Shown piece by piece: positions 31,937-43,640 of a stretch of DNA of 64,000 nucleotides. The stretch covers positions 80,715 to 144,714 of the forward strand of contig JAOTON010001043.1 of assembly GCA_034440635.1 (NCBI GenBank). The letters run 5' to 3'. Under the pieces are notes generated by a model. That model ran no database searches, was not told the DNA's origin, and worked only from the letters and a program-made list of their open reading frames with translations. Numbering within the stretch: the first letter of the stretch is position 1; the number at the start of each line of letters is the position of its first letter. This DNA is from Lepas anatifera (lineage: Eukaryota > Arthropoda > Thecostraca > Lepadidae). A program made the position numbers and the translations under genes.

Positions 31937-33720
31937 AGTTGGGGTTTAAGGGCGCGTCGACTGCAGTGGTCATATTGCGCCCATAACTTAGCATATTGCG
32001 CACATAGGAGACGTGTAGATACGCAACGAGTAGTAGTAGTCAGTACGGGTTTCTACAGGTCAAGTACTAAAACTAAAAGGTAGTGTCGCGTCCTAAAATG
32101 TGCTAAATCTCTAATCTCTACATTATAAGATCCGGGCTAGAAATGGACGTTTCACATCACGGGACTAGGTCGGCGAATAAATTATATTGAAGTCGATACT
32201 TTTCAAAAAAGCCACGATACCTGATAACTCAACAGAAGGGGACTGTCCCAAAAGACATTCCAATGATGGAGACCCCCCAAGTGTCGCATTCTTTCGATCT
32301 GGTAATCTGGACAATCCACAAGAACATGCCTAACGCTAAGCGGGTCACCGCATCGCGGGCACTCAGGTCGCTCTCCTCTGCTCAAGAGGTACGAATGGGT
32401 AGCGTGCGTGTGACCAATCCGCAGCCTAGAGAGAATAACCTCTTCTCTCCTAGATCCCAAACTACTCGACTGCCACTCCCCTATCTTAGGCTTAACCCGT
32501 CTGAGCTTGGAGCCTCTGGCGTCCTCGTCCCATCTCTGCTGCCAATTCTCTAAAACACACTTCTTGACCAGAGCGTAGAGGTCAAAAAATGGGACACGAA
32601 GACCAGGGAGAGCGGCACGCTCTCCAGCAGTCTTTGCAGCTCTGTCAGCTCGCTCGTTTCCAGTGATGCCACAGTGGCTCGGAACAAAGACAATCTCTAC
32701 ACTTTTCCCCTTCTCCTTTAGGTTGTGCAGCTTGCGTCTTATAAGGGCCAAGAGATAAGATGATGATGCTTTGTAAAAGTAAAAAAGACTGCAAAGCCTG
32801 CAACGAGGACAATGAGTCGGTAAAAATTGCAAACTTCCTCGCCCTGGACTTAGACACCTGGTCTAAGCAACGAAAGATCGCTTACAGTTCTGAGGTAAAA
32901 ACAGATGATTCGCGAGGTATACTGAAGCCCTTCTCAACATCGTCACCGACGAATGCACATCCTACGCCGCTATCACTCTTAGAGCCGTCCGTATAGAAAC
33001 GGGTATGATTTTCAAATGATTCAGAGCAGAATTCCAGAAACAGCTGACATGTTGCTTCAGGGGGTACATTTTTGCAAAGTTCAAGTAAATCTGTATTTGT
33101 GTGAACTGCTGAGATGCGCCATGGTTCGACATCGAGTGTCTCATACGGTTCTACGAGCCTTGTGTTAATATCTGCTTCCGTCAGCCAGGTACGAACTCTG
33201 ACCCCAGGATGACGGGATGCTAAGCGCGAGCCATCGTCAATCTGGCGGAGGTGGGCGTCCGCAAAAAGGTTTGATATGTGGGATGTGCTGGTGATTGTTT
33301 GATTTTAACGGCGTATCGCATAGCGAGCATCTTACGGCGCAACTCAAGCGGCATTTCGTTAATGTCAACCAGCATGCTCATAATCGGTGAAGTGCGAAAC
33401 GCTCCTGTAATTATCCTGATGGCCTGATGATGTACAATGTCAAGAATCTTTTTCGCAGACTGGGATGCGGCCTCATACACAAGGCTACCGTATTCGATCT
33501 TCGAGCGAACGAGTGACCTATAAAGCATAATAAGCGTTTTTCGATCAGCACCATATCTCATCTTTGTCAGCACCTTGAGTATATTCAGCGATTCAAAGCA
33601 TTTTTGCGGAGTTCCTTTATGTGTGGTACATATGATAATTTTTTGTCGAGTGTGAGTCCAAGGAATTTAGTTTCATTTACGACTTCGATTCGATTCGATT
33701 CGATTCGATTCGATATCTGC
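31937..33720 (-). pseudogene. I-like LINE fragment: RT tail, RNase H, zinc knuckle, 3' UTR
   Basis: Read leftward: the end of the RT domain (33680-33220) with LGLTLDKKLSY, DRKTLIMLYRSLVRSKIEYG and VHHQAIRIITGAFRTSP; an RNase H domain (about 33010-32600) with GSKSDSGVG (first catalytic Asp region), FTSEL, TDSLSSLQAL and VPSHCGITGNERADRAAK (final Asp); then a knuckle CPRCGDPLSVRHVLVDC (about 32352-32302). RNase H after RT is typical of I-type LINEs, where it removes RNA after copying. A stop follows FTSEL and a small duplication breaks the RNase H after LQAL. The 3' UTR ends near 31937 with TTAAACCCCAACTATGATGATGATG. The catalytic RT core is missing. Confidence 0.85.
33684..33713. repeat. (TTCGA)n microsatellite
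   Basis: Six perfect pentamer units at the 5' truncation point of the I-like LINE. Confidence 0.93.
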
Positions 33721-34179
33721 TCGAGCTGTATCCATATCCAAGCTTAATCATCATGGAACCCCTGATTGCTGTATTGCGACACTCAGCTCTTTCGGATTGG
33801 CTTATTGTGCTTGGAAGCTATGTCACTGTTTCATTATTTATTATTTTTCACATGTTTCCATTTTCTCCAAAACTCCAGTTATAATAAAAACAGCAGTGGC
33901 TGTGCTTTCATTTGGTGAGCTTTGACTAGGTGCTACAGAAGTTCAGATTTTTGTAATAAAATGAAGCTATTTTTCCATAAAGCACATGCTGCTTCCTGAA
34001 GTCACTAAAATTATAGCTCTCTTTACTAATATGCAGCACACATAGTGGATCATCTGTCCCACCATGAGTTTTGGTAGACCACCCCATCAAAACATTTCCA
34101 TAAAATAATGGAAACATTTTTTGGTGGTGGACCAAAGTTGCCACCATGGACCAAAGATGCTCAGTTTTATTGTACCTTG

Positions 34180-34975
34180 ATTAACCTTCGCCCGGGTGGG
34201 GAGGTCTTTTTAAACCCCCTCGGGGTTTTCCGAAGTAAAAAAAACGACGGTGCGCAGCGCCGCCAAACTCAGTCTAGCTGTTCATCATTTTTACATCTTT
34301 CCTGAAAATTTTAGCTCAAGGTCATATCAGATCAGGTCACCAGGCCAGGTGAAGTGACCTCACCTCAAAAAATGCTTAGGACCGCATAACTAAAAGAAGG
34401 GTTAATCTATCAAGTTCAAACTCATACCACATATTGGGCCCACCAGGAGCTGCAACATTTGTTCCGGGATTTTTTATATTGGTGACCTCCCCATTTTAAA
34501 TACATGGGGAAAATCACGAAATGAGCTTTTCTCAGTAAGTATGGATGGAATCAACTTCAAACGTCGGTTACGACTTCCGCTTAGCCCATTTCTGAAGTTG
34601 ATGCCAAACATTTTGACTTGTGATCTTTAAAAGGTCACTTTAGGTCAAGTAAGCATTTTTTAATATATAAATTTTGAATAAACTAAGAAGGATCTTTTAT
34701 TTTGTTACCAAAGTGTTTGTATAGTCACTGCAAGTCAAATGATGTACATCATGACCATACCAGGTCAAGTTGGGTCAGACCGTTGACCTTGGTCAGGTCA
34801 AATTATTAAATTTGACCTGGCATAGCAATGTTTTATATCATTCGATTCGTATTGATGAGAGGATTGCAATGGTGCATCAAACGCATTGGCGATGCCACAT
34901 GACCCTGGCAGATGGAGCGTCGATCGGCCCCAAACCAAAAATTATTGACCTGCCTAACAATTGTGTACTATGACG
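34180..34975 (-). repeat. TGACCT/AGGTCA-rich dispersed repeat, copy 4 of 5
   Basis: On the minus strand this carries the paired TTGACCTGG words, GGTCACC, the GC hairpin remnant GGCGGCGCTGCGC and the CCCCGAGGGGG segment. It is diverged but in the same order as the other copies. Confidence 0.72.
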
Positions 34976-34979
34976 GTTT

Positions 34980-37250
34980 GCCCCAGTGCTGGCCTGGAAG
35001 TGCCGATGGCGGCAGGCGTCATCCCAATCTCACGCTTCGGACGCGCCGATGGAGTCTTTAGCGAGCTGGTTCCTGATAAGAGCTCCAAATACCCGAGTTG
35101 GATCTACTCTTGGAAGCTCCTTAACGTGCATTTTATATAAATAAGTGGCAAACAATGTACCTCAAAATCATTTTCACAATACTTCCTTTGGGTAACGTTC
35201 AGAACGTGGAGAGCACTGAATGCACATCGTGGACGACTGTGCTCGAATCAGCAGAGTTCAATGCAATATTATTATGATGGTGGAGTTTAAGAACAACTCT
35301 GCTCGACTGAAACTCGATTCGCTGTATAACAAATATAAATTGTTACAGCTTGGTTGTGTTCGTGTTCGTTAGATCACATACATACAATTTCGGTATTAGG
35401 ATATCGAAAACCTTTGGAAAATGTTATTCGTATCGATGCTGTGCCGAACAAAATCTTAGTTTGTAAATATTTAGCATCCTGGCACGTTTTTCTCATAACA
35501 TAGGTGCTTAGTTCATTTTCTGCCTTCAGCTGCCCCCGCCCTGCTGTGCCGGTCCACTGTTAGGCTCTCGGGAGCACATCTGGGTGGCAGATGTGCAGAC
35601 GGTGTGGGTATGGGGCCACCATTTCTTGAGCCTAAAACCTTGTCTGTTACTTTATATTTTTTGGGTAGTGTTTCTACGAATCGTAGTTATTTGTTTGTGG
35701 ATTTATGTTTCCAATTGTTAACATTATGCTCATGAATTTCGGGTTACGTGTTTGCTCTATGTGAGCTAGCATTTTTTGGGTCTTTGAGCATGAGCTACGC
35801 ACCATATGGTGATGGTAGTCCTGCGTCGTCCACGCCTCATGACGGAGGCATAAACAGTGGTCCGTGGACAGTGGGCGCGTGTGGATCGCGGGCTCACGTC
35901 GTCCCAGCATCTTAGTGCTGATTACTCACGGGGAGATGGCATTGTGACCAACCCCATCGTTAGCCTCGGTGGCTAACTCTGCCGTGCTGCTCTTCACTGT
36001 TTTGCTCTTAACTCAAAAATAGATCTCAAGCACTGAGTGAAGTTTTTCAATGGTCCTCCGGTTTTGAACTTTGGCATACATTTTGAGGCTTTAGACTGGA
36101 ACAGATGCCACCTGGAAACTGCTAATCTCCGTTGCTTCATCGTTTTTTACCCTAATTTGGTTCAATTAGAAAACGTTGAGTATGTACGAAGCTGTAGGTA
36201 TTGCGTCGCTCTCCACACACACCCCACAAAAGGCATTACCTTAACGTGACTGGTTTGTTACAGCCAATGTTATAAAGCAGCTATGAAAACTGGCAATATA
36301 ACCAAGCTGAAAGCAGCTGTTTAACAAATTCTAAATGAAATAGTGGTATCGGGCATTAATTACCGGTATTGCAGCTCAACACAGCGCAACATTTCCAACA
36401 GGAAAGTTTAGGCTCACTCATGGGGTTTGCTGCCAAAACAGTCATTCACCAACGAGAGTTTTCAACCTGGAAGCGCCACATCAGGACGACTCGGCTTGCT
36501 CGTTTTAAGATCTGAACACCACAGAGGAGCTGAGTTCGCTCGAATTTCTGTTATAAAACACCATAGAAATAACACGTTGACCTTCAGTGCTTAAAACACA
36601 TCGAAAGAAAACACCAAATATATGAAAACGTACTTGTAACTGCCTATGCCTAAGGTACACCAGCGCCAAAACTCGGCGGTGTTAGTTGCCAGCACACAGC
36701 AATTACACTTCTGAGATGAAAAAACGGATTATTATACACCAGATGCGTATGAGAGTTACAGCAGCGTACATGATGCCTTTACTAAATTGACGAATGAAAT
36801 GGACTTTTTCAAGTTCAAAGCGTATGAATTAAAACCAATGGCATGTAGGACAGAAACGCATACTTCACGACTAGTGACTAGTTAAAGACATTTGGAGCTG
36901 CACCACCCACGTGGTACTGCCGTCCGCCCATCACGTCTGCAGCGTTGGAGCCAGTTGCTGAGAAGGTGGGGTGAGGCACTTGACGGCGACTACATGGACC
37001 AGCCAGTCTAGAAACGCGAGGTGAAGATCTAAAAGCACCGAGTTTAGGACAGTGGTAGAGGCGCAACGGCAGAATTATCAGATTCCCGCGAGGACACGTC
37101 AGCAGGACTCACTCAACTGTAACCACCCATGATGACGCACCTTCCGAGCAGAGGGCCGCAACCGATTCCGCACGCAACCGCTAGCCGACGGTATTGGGGT
37201 ATTGAGTACTTATTTATGCTGACGTGCGCCCGTCAGGCGGGCCGGATCGA
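34980..37250. other. unassigned stretch
   Basis: Low coding potential on both strands; no RNA gene or repeat was recognised. Confidence 0.4.
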
Positions 37251-37254
37251 CGTT

Positions 37255-37560
37255 AGAAACTTAGATGCGTGTTCAAGAAGTTGAGGGCGGTCTAGAGAGC
37301 CGTCATCTCTGCTCTGAAGCTCGAGCATAGGCTGCCGGCAGGGGTGCGCAGTTCCTGGCACTGGCCGTCTGGGAAGACAATGAACGCTCCCGCGCCTTCG
37401 TCTCGAACGCCCTCATTAGCCGAGCCATCGGCCCACACCTAGGTGGCACACTGGGGCAGCAACGCCAGGTGGTGAATCCGCTCTCGATGCGCAGAAAACG
37501 CCAGCACCGTAGGAAACCGCAGCACTCAGCAGCGGACTGCGACGCCGCGGAGAACGTGGT
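37255..37560 (-). pseudogene. LINE RNase H domain remnant
   Basis: The minus-strand frame reads WADGSANEGVRDEGAGAFIVF, then PAGSLCSSFRAEMTAL, ending in NFLNTHL. The first Asp (WADGS) and the Glu (RAEMTAL) sit at the spacing of LINE-encoded RNase H. A stop lies just before WADGS and another follows MTAL. The rest of the element is not seen. Confidence 0.65.
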
Positions 37561-37768
37561 CTGTGGGGAGCGAGAGAGAGATAAGTCAGACACACAGTAA
37601 ACAACCCTAATGGTAGTCTTGAAATGGCATTCCAAGAAGGTAGAACAGTCTCATTCATGCCTCAATACTGATCCAGGAATTTTTACACAATCATTTTAAC
37701 TGTCTTGGTAGGTGGAATATCAGTATCAGGAGTTTTAACCTACGACTTCACCTATCAGTGGGTTCTAA

Positions 37769-40700
37769 CTGTTTATTGTTTATTGCTTATTTGTGTCATG
37801 AGCAACAGGTTGCCCCCAATTACAGCTCATGTCGTATCGAAGACGAGCAAACACGATCGACGATCGAACACTCAGCTTATACAGGATACAATGATCCACA
37901 TACGCACTAAATACAAATAAAACGTCCTAAGAAAACAAGGGGAGATCACTTCAGACTTCTTATATACGCGCGGACTTGAGATCTGAACTGACAAAATGTT
38001 GAACTGAATACATCTGAATTTTGACACACGGTTAAGAAAGAGTTCATAGCACCAGCCGCCCCACAAAATACACCTCTTTTAACCGTATCCACCCTGGCGA
38101 AGGAACGTGGAGCAATGTACCGTTCATATTCCGGGTGGGTCGCGCGGGGACATGAAGGGGGAATGTCCCGAGCAAGAGAGCAGAGTCCACCTTCCCGGAT
38201 AGAATTTTGTGAACGAAAAGTACATCGTACTGATACCTACTGTTTGAAAGGCTGGTTATGTTAAAAGTCGCCAAAAGGTCTGAGTATGCCAAAGACGTTG
38301 TTAATGTACGAGTATTGGAAGCGAGCCAGATAAGGAATTTATGTTGAATCCTTTCAAGTCTTTCAAGGTTTGTTTGGGCAGCACCCCCCCAAAATCACGC
38401 AACCGTATTCTAGAATTGCCCGAACGTTGCCAAAATAAGCTGCCAGGAGAGGTTCCGGTGACAATTCTCCCCCTGTATGGCAAGATTGGAGAGTTATAAT
38501 CATCACGCCCAGAGCTCTGTTTGCTCTAGTTACCGTGTTGTTGATGTGGTCGGCGAAGGTTAATTTGGTGTCCAGCCATACCCCGAGGTCCCGGATAGAA
38601 CCTACCCGGTCCAGAGCAGTGTTTTGAATTTTTTAGGTGTCCAGGATGGGGTTCCGTTTCAGAGTAATTGAGAATGCTTTGCATTTCAAAGGATTTAGTT
38701 GGAGTTTCCAATCATGGGACCGTTGTGTGAGAGCATTCAGGTCTCCCTGAAGCCGCTCAATGTCCTCCAAAGAGATAATTTGGCTGTACAATTTTACGTC
38801 GTCCACAAAAAGAAGGCAGTTCGTTTTGATCACGTCCGGTAGATCGTTCACAAACAGAGCAAAGAGCAACGGTGAGAGAATGCTACCCTCTGGTGTTCCA
38901 GAGATTACCCTGATCCAATCCGAACACTTCCCGTTGACTATGACACGTTGCTTTCGATTGCTCAAATAGGATGATAGCCAATTTAGTGCCAGGTCAGTGA
39001 TTTGGTAAGAGTGCTTGAGCTTGTATAGGAGAAGTTTGTGATTGACGTTCTGGAACGCCGCAGAGTAATCGGTATAAATGACATCGGTTTGGTGGCCAGG
39101 AGAGATCGAATCCCACGCTGTTTTTAGAAGAGAGGCTAAATTTGTTTCGCAAGACCTGCGTGAGACAAAACCATGCTGTTTGTCTGACAAGACGGGTTGA
39201 ATATGGAGTATTAGTGAATCCCGTATACAGCTCTCCAATAGCTTGCCGAACAGGGGCAGGAGTGAAACGGCCCGATAATTTGATGGTAATTTTTTAGATC
39301 CCTTTTTGTGTATTGGTACAATGTTAGCCTCTGCCCACCTACTCGGGAACACACCCTCGGATACGGATTTATTGAAGAGTATGCTAAGTGGGGTTACAAG
39401 CTGGTCAGAGCACTCCCTAATAATTCGCGCACTGATGCTGTCTGGCCCACAAGCTTTGTGGGGCTGGAGATCGTGCAGGGCAGACCTAATGCTAGCAACA
39501 CTTACAGTGAAACAGTTGAAACGTGGGAGGTCGTGCCTCAGGGCATCAGGAAGGACTTCTGCGTCAGCCGTGGTGAATTTTGCAGCAAACACTCGGTTGA
39601 GTAAATTCGCCCGCTCCACATCTGAGGTGACTTCCCTATCTCCGTTCAATAAAACAGGTAATTGGCCCTTTGCTCCCTTGTCACATTTCAAAAACGACCA
39701 GAAACGTTTGGGGTTTGATTTAAAGTCTCCTATCAGCCCACGTATGTAGCGGAAGTACCTTGAGCCAGAAATTTCCTTAAAATAGCGACGCTTGACCTGG
39801 AAGTTGTTCAGAGATTCGGGATTTTTGTTCCGCTTAACACGGTTGAATGCTGTTTCTTTTTCCCTCAGAGTATGTCTGACCTCCTCGTCAAACCAGGGTG
39901 GATATTTACGTTTTAACACCACAGTAGGTATATGGTCACGAATCGCAGCTTGGAGCGTGTCATAAAATGAATCCACAGCATCATTAGTGTTCATGTCCTG
40001 CAACGCATTCCAGGGAATAGTATCTAATGACTGTCGAAGACCATCGAAGTCCGCTCTCCTGTAATTTAGTGCAGTGGCCCGATTAGTTAATTGCCCCCTC
40101 TGAGAGGTGACGGCAAATCGACATACGATTTCATCATGATCAGAAGGAAATATTCCAGGCCGAACATTGGCTTCTACCTGAGCGTGTCTACTAAAAATGA
40201 GATCTAAATAATTTTCACCTCTGGTCGGCTCCCACACATGCTGTTTCAAGCCAGCAATGTCACAACCATCTAAAAGAAAACTTGAGCGCGGTGATAGGCA
40301 GTCTTGCATAGGCATAACAATGTTTGCTTCACCACGAACCCACTTAATATCCGGCACATTGAAGTCCCCTGCAATAATAATCGGTCTACCGGGATATCTT
40401 ACAACAAGAATCTGCAATGCCTGCATTGTTTTGCTCAATGTCTCATTATCCCCTGGTGGGCAGTACACGATACTTAGAATTGATGTGGGCACCGTGCGGA
40501 GCTCCAAAACCAGTATCTCCGTTTCTTCTGCCTCGAGGTCAGGACGCCGCTCAGACTGTATGTAGTTTTTCACTGCACAAGCCACACCACCGCCATGTGT
40601 GGGTCTGTCCCGGCGGTGCCAGGCATGATCCGGCAATGCTGATTGGAGTTCCGATGTATGTACATACCTACCGTGTCGTTCAGCCAGGTTTCTGACCAGC

Positions 40701-40880
40701 ACATGACTTCAAATTTGGACAGTTCTGGTGAGCATGCACGTAGAATGCCGAGTTTGCTACGGATGCTACGCACATTCTGCACAAGAATGGAGACACCCTG
40801 GTGGGTCTGACGGTTTGTGCCTGTCTCTGTGGTTGGCGTTGTCGGTCGTCGCTCTGCAGGATCAGGGTTAAAAATCATAA
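37769..40880 (-). mobile_element. CR1/Jockey-like LINE, nearly complete ORF2, with 3' end
   Basis: Spans the start of the ORF2 endonuclease through C-terminal text to a 3' tail of AATAAACAATAAAC (reversed) near 37770-37784. No ORF1 is seen upstream. The 5' end lies in a perfect 17-bp inverted repeat (40868-40906). Confidence 0.85.
38110..40878 (-). pseudogene. LINE ORF2: apurinic-type endonuclease plus reverse transcriptase
   Basis: An open stretch of 689 codons (40702-38633) holds most of the protein. The endonuclease, which nicks the target, starts upstream in another frame (MCWSETWLND) and joins after a frameshift near 40650; it continues with HRRDRPTHGGGVA, GDFN at residues 112-115 and SDH at 187-189. 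The RT has IVPIHKKGSKKLPSNYR (461-477), motif A TDYSAAFQNVNH with Asp 545, motif B GTPEGSILSP (602-611) and motif C FVDD (632-635). One in-frame stop after ILDT is followed in the same frame by IRDLGVWLDTKLTFADHIN. A C7 run near 38387 shifts the frame again before NLERLERIQHKF, and another shift lies near 38110. This is a recent but dead copy. Confidence 0.92.
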
Positions 40881-40906
40881 CTAAGCCTGTTAGTTATGAT
40901 TTTTAA
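40868..40906. repeat. perfect 17-bp hairpin at the LINE 5' end
   Basis: TTAAAAATCATAACTAA, loop GCCTG, then the exact reverse complement. It covers the first codons of the endonuclease reading frame. Confidence 0.9.
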
Positions 40907-41149
40907 TAATTAAATACATCAGAAGTGTTTCTAATTCTGGATCTAACAACTTCGTTCCAAGTGTATGGTGCTGCTAAGGATAACGAAAATGTTATGTAGT
41001 TTACTGCGGTAAAGGGTATATCGAAGCATCTCGCTCGTCTTGAGGCCCTGTCTCTGTTTTGAGGGTTTAGAGTGAATCTGAAAGACAGGAAGTGAGGAAG
41101 GAATTATTTAGGTAACTATGCATAACATTGATTTTTTTTACAGCTTTGC

Positions 41150-41755
41150 AAAAAATCAATGTCAAAAATAATCTAGACCCATAGAATCTTCATAGTAAGC
41201 CAAATCGAATGGTATAAAATATGATCTTCCTAGGTCAAATTTAAGATTGCATTTGACCTGACCTGAGGTCAGGTCAAGCTCAAATTAAGAAAAATGCATG
41301 TCCTGAGAACCACAAAGATGAGGCAGACCTAATACCGTTAAAATAAATGCTCTACCACCATCCATTACTAGGTTATTAAATCTAGACCATTTCTCCCCAA
41401 ATATTTCCAATGAAGAGGTTATAGCTCGTACCTGACCTTAGGTTATCCATATAAAAAATATCGGAGTATATTTCGTGGAACTCTGTAAGCCCATTGTGTG
41501 GTATGACTTTCGATCGGAAATGCTCAAACTGTTCTGAATTATGCATCTTAAAATGTTTTTGAGGTGGGGTCACTTGACCTGCACTGGTGACCTGACCTGG
41601 GGTGACCCAAGCTTAAAGTTTTGCATAAGGTTGTACATATTACTAAAGAAAACGCATACGAAGTACGGCAGCGCTACGCGCCGCCGTTTCTATTCTATAT
41701 TTAAAAAAACGAGGAGGGCGGGTATCCAACCCCGTCAATACGCGCGTTAAAGAAT
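41150..41755 (+). repeat. TGACCT/AGGTCA-rich dispersed repeat, copy 5 of 5
   Basis: Contains the near-palindrome TTGACCTGACCTGAGGTCAG at about 41251, TTAGGTTATCCATAT, the GC hairpin GGCAGCGCTACGCGCCGCC and the end CCCGTCAATACGCGCG. Most similar to copy 2, but without the long flanking inverted repeats. Confidence 0.82.
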
Positions 41756-41823
41756 GCTTTGATGCACGGTACATAGTTGACATCTCTAATATTCAATGCT
41801 ATATTTTCATTCCCCACCTTGGG

Positions 41824-42510
41824 CATAGGCAGATCCAGGGGTCACGGCAACCACCTTTAATTCCCTACCACCGCCGTGGCGCAGTTGGTTAATGCGCCTC
41901 GGTCCAGTGTGGGAGGTCCTTGGATCAAAGCTGACCTCTGGCAGCATTTTCCTCGACCGCCTCCTACCCAGGAGATGGCAGTACACTGGGTAGTGCCCGC
42001 CTTGACTAGGGACTTCCGCTGACCAACCATCGCCCTTGTTATTGGGAGCACGGGCTTGATCTGCCTTTAAATAGATCCACCGGTCCGGTGGCACCGCCCG
42101 AGGGCACGGCCTCGCCGCGTGTCACCGGAGCAGTCCTCTGTTCCGCCGGGCCCGAGGAATCGGGATAGTCCCACCGCCTGGTACGGTGGGGCGTGTGACA
42201 TGGAGCGTGCGAACATGACTGTCCCGCAAGGGTGCCGATAAGCGTAAGCCCCGCTGCCGTGTACATATGTGTGTCTGCATGTGTGTGGTGCAAATGCGTA
42301 AAATGTTCCCGGGTTGGGAACGCAAAAATATTAAAAAAACACCTTTAATTCCCTTCTTACCCCCACCCCCCAGGATGTGAAAATCGGCGCACATCGATAT
42401 CACTTGGCCTGATAGGTTTTGTCGGTCAAAAGTGGTACCCTCCTGGTCCGGATTGCGTCCTCCAGGAAGGGGCCCCCTCCCCTGATTGACGATCCTAGAC
42501 TCCTCTGTGA
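41824..42510. mobile_element. GGCGGATCCAG-type MITE interrupted by a SINE
   Basis: The left edge CATAGGCAGATCCAGG and the interior from 42355 onward resemble the MITE at 3005-3269. The insertion between is a SINE. Confidence 0.55.
41867..42339 (+). mobile_element. tRNA-derived SINE with 15-bp target duplication
   Basis: The head shows box A TGGCGCAGTTGGTTAATGCG near 41877 and a degenerate box B near 41930. The element ends in an A-rich stretch with ATTAAAAAAA. CACCTTTAATTCCCT occurs on both sides (41852-41866 and 42340-42354), a perfect target-site duplication that fixes the limits at 473 bp. Confidence 0.92.
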
Positions 42511-43517
42511 CTTTGGGAGCTGAAAGAAAGAGTAAGAATTTGCGATAAATAAATGCAGCAAATGGGACATCAAAATGTCTGGCTTTTCCTGCCCTTCTCT
42601 CCCCAATGGGTGTGCCATGAGGGAAATTTGGTAGCCACTGGCTGTGGCAGGGTTCATGACAAAATGGAGGAGTTTTGTTTGTGAAAATTTGACAATATTC
42701 ATAATTTTCTGCTTTATAGATTTAAGATTGGACTTGATGGGGCCAAGCGATCTGATTGCTCAAACATTCTTACTATTCTCCTTTGAAGGGATTTAACAAA
42801 AGTTAATAAGCAAACCACAATATTTTATATCAAAAACTTACTTTACCTTCAAATTTGGCCAAAAATGCGGATAGAGTAAACATGGTATACCATTACTCAT
42901 TGCAATAAGAGTATGCCAGTGAGAAATTAAAACCAACATACCACATACAAAATCTGCAAACAGGAGGCTCATGGAGGGATCAAAATAAAAATGGCCAAAC
43001 TTTATTGAACTTCATTTGCTTTTTTTATTAAATTTGGGTATTTCTGATCCTTTTTGAAAGTCAAGTATTCAGATGTGGATCACAGACGCTCACACATCTT
43101 AAAAAGGAAACACTGCTCCCTGAATCCTGGACATAAAATGCCATTGAGATTATTTATATATTTGGGCACAGCCCTTCATTTGATATGGAGTAAAATCAGA
43201 GACATGCTAGAGCAATGAGACATATATTACATGTCTAGCCACATTATTAATAATAATTTGGCTTGACCTACCTGATCCTGATGGACTGTGCCCAAATAAA
43301 TAATGGGCCCAAAAATATAATATAATGTATAATCATCAAGTGGTATTTTACATCCAGCATTTGGGGAGGCAGGCCAGCATATACCTGTCAACTTTTAATC
43401 ATGCTTCTTGCCTCAGCACTCCAAAATCTATCAACATTGGAAATCACGTCATCAAAATATGTTATGCATATACAAAATATTTACAAGCTTTGTCAGACAT
43501 CCAAATATTGATATATT
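42511..43517. other. unassigned AT-rich stretch
   Basis: Nothing recognised. Confidence 0.4.
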
Positions 43518-43640
43518 TTTGGGGGCTTATCAACAAACCAACTGCCAGGGTCATATGGCCTTGCCTACTCTTTTCCTGTTGGAAGGGTTTACAGGGAGTC
43601 AACTTGCTCCTTGTTCAGGGAAGCTGCAGGCGTGGGTGAC
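43518..43640 (-). mobile_element. SINE-like repeat with LINE-type 3' end
   Basis: Shares GCTTATCAACAAACCAACTGCC, GGTCATATGGC and CAACTTGCTCCTTGTTCAGG with the copy at 19036 in the same order. Confidence 0.6.
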
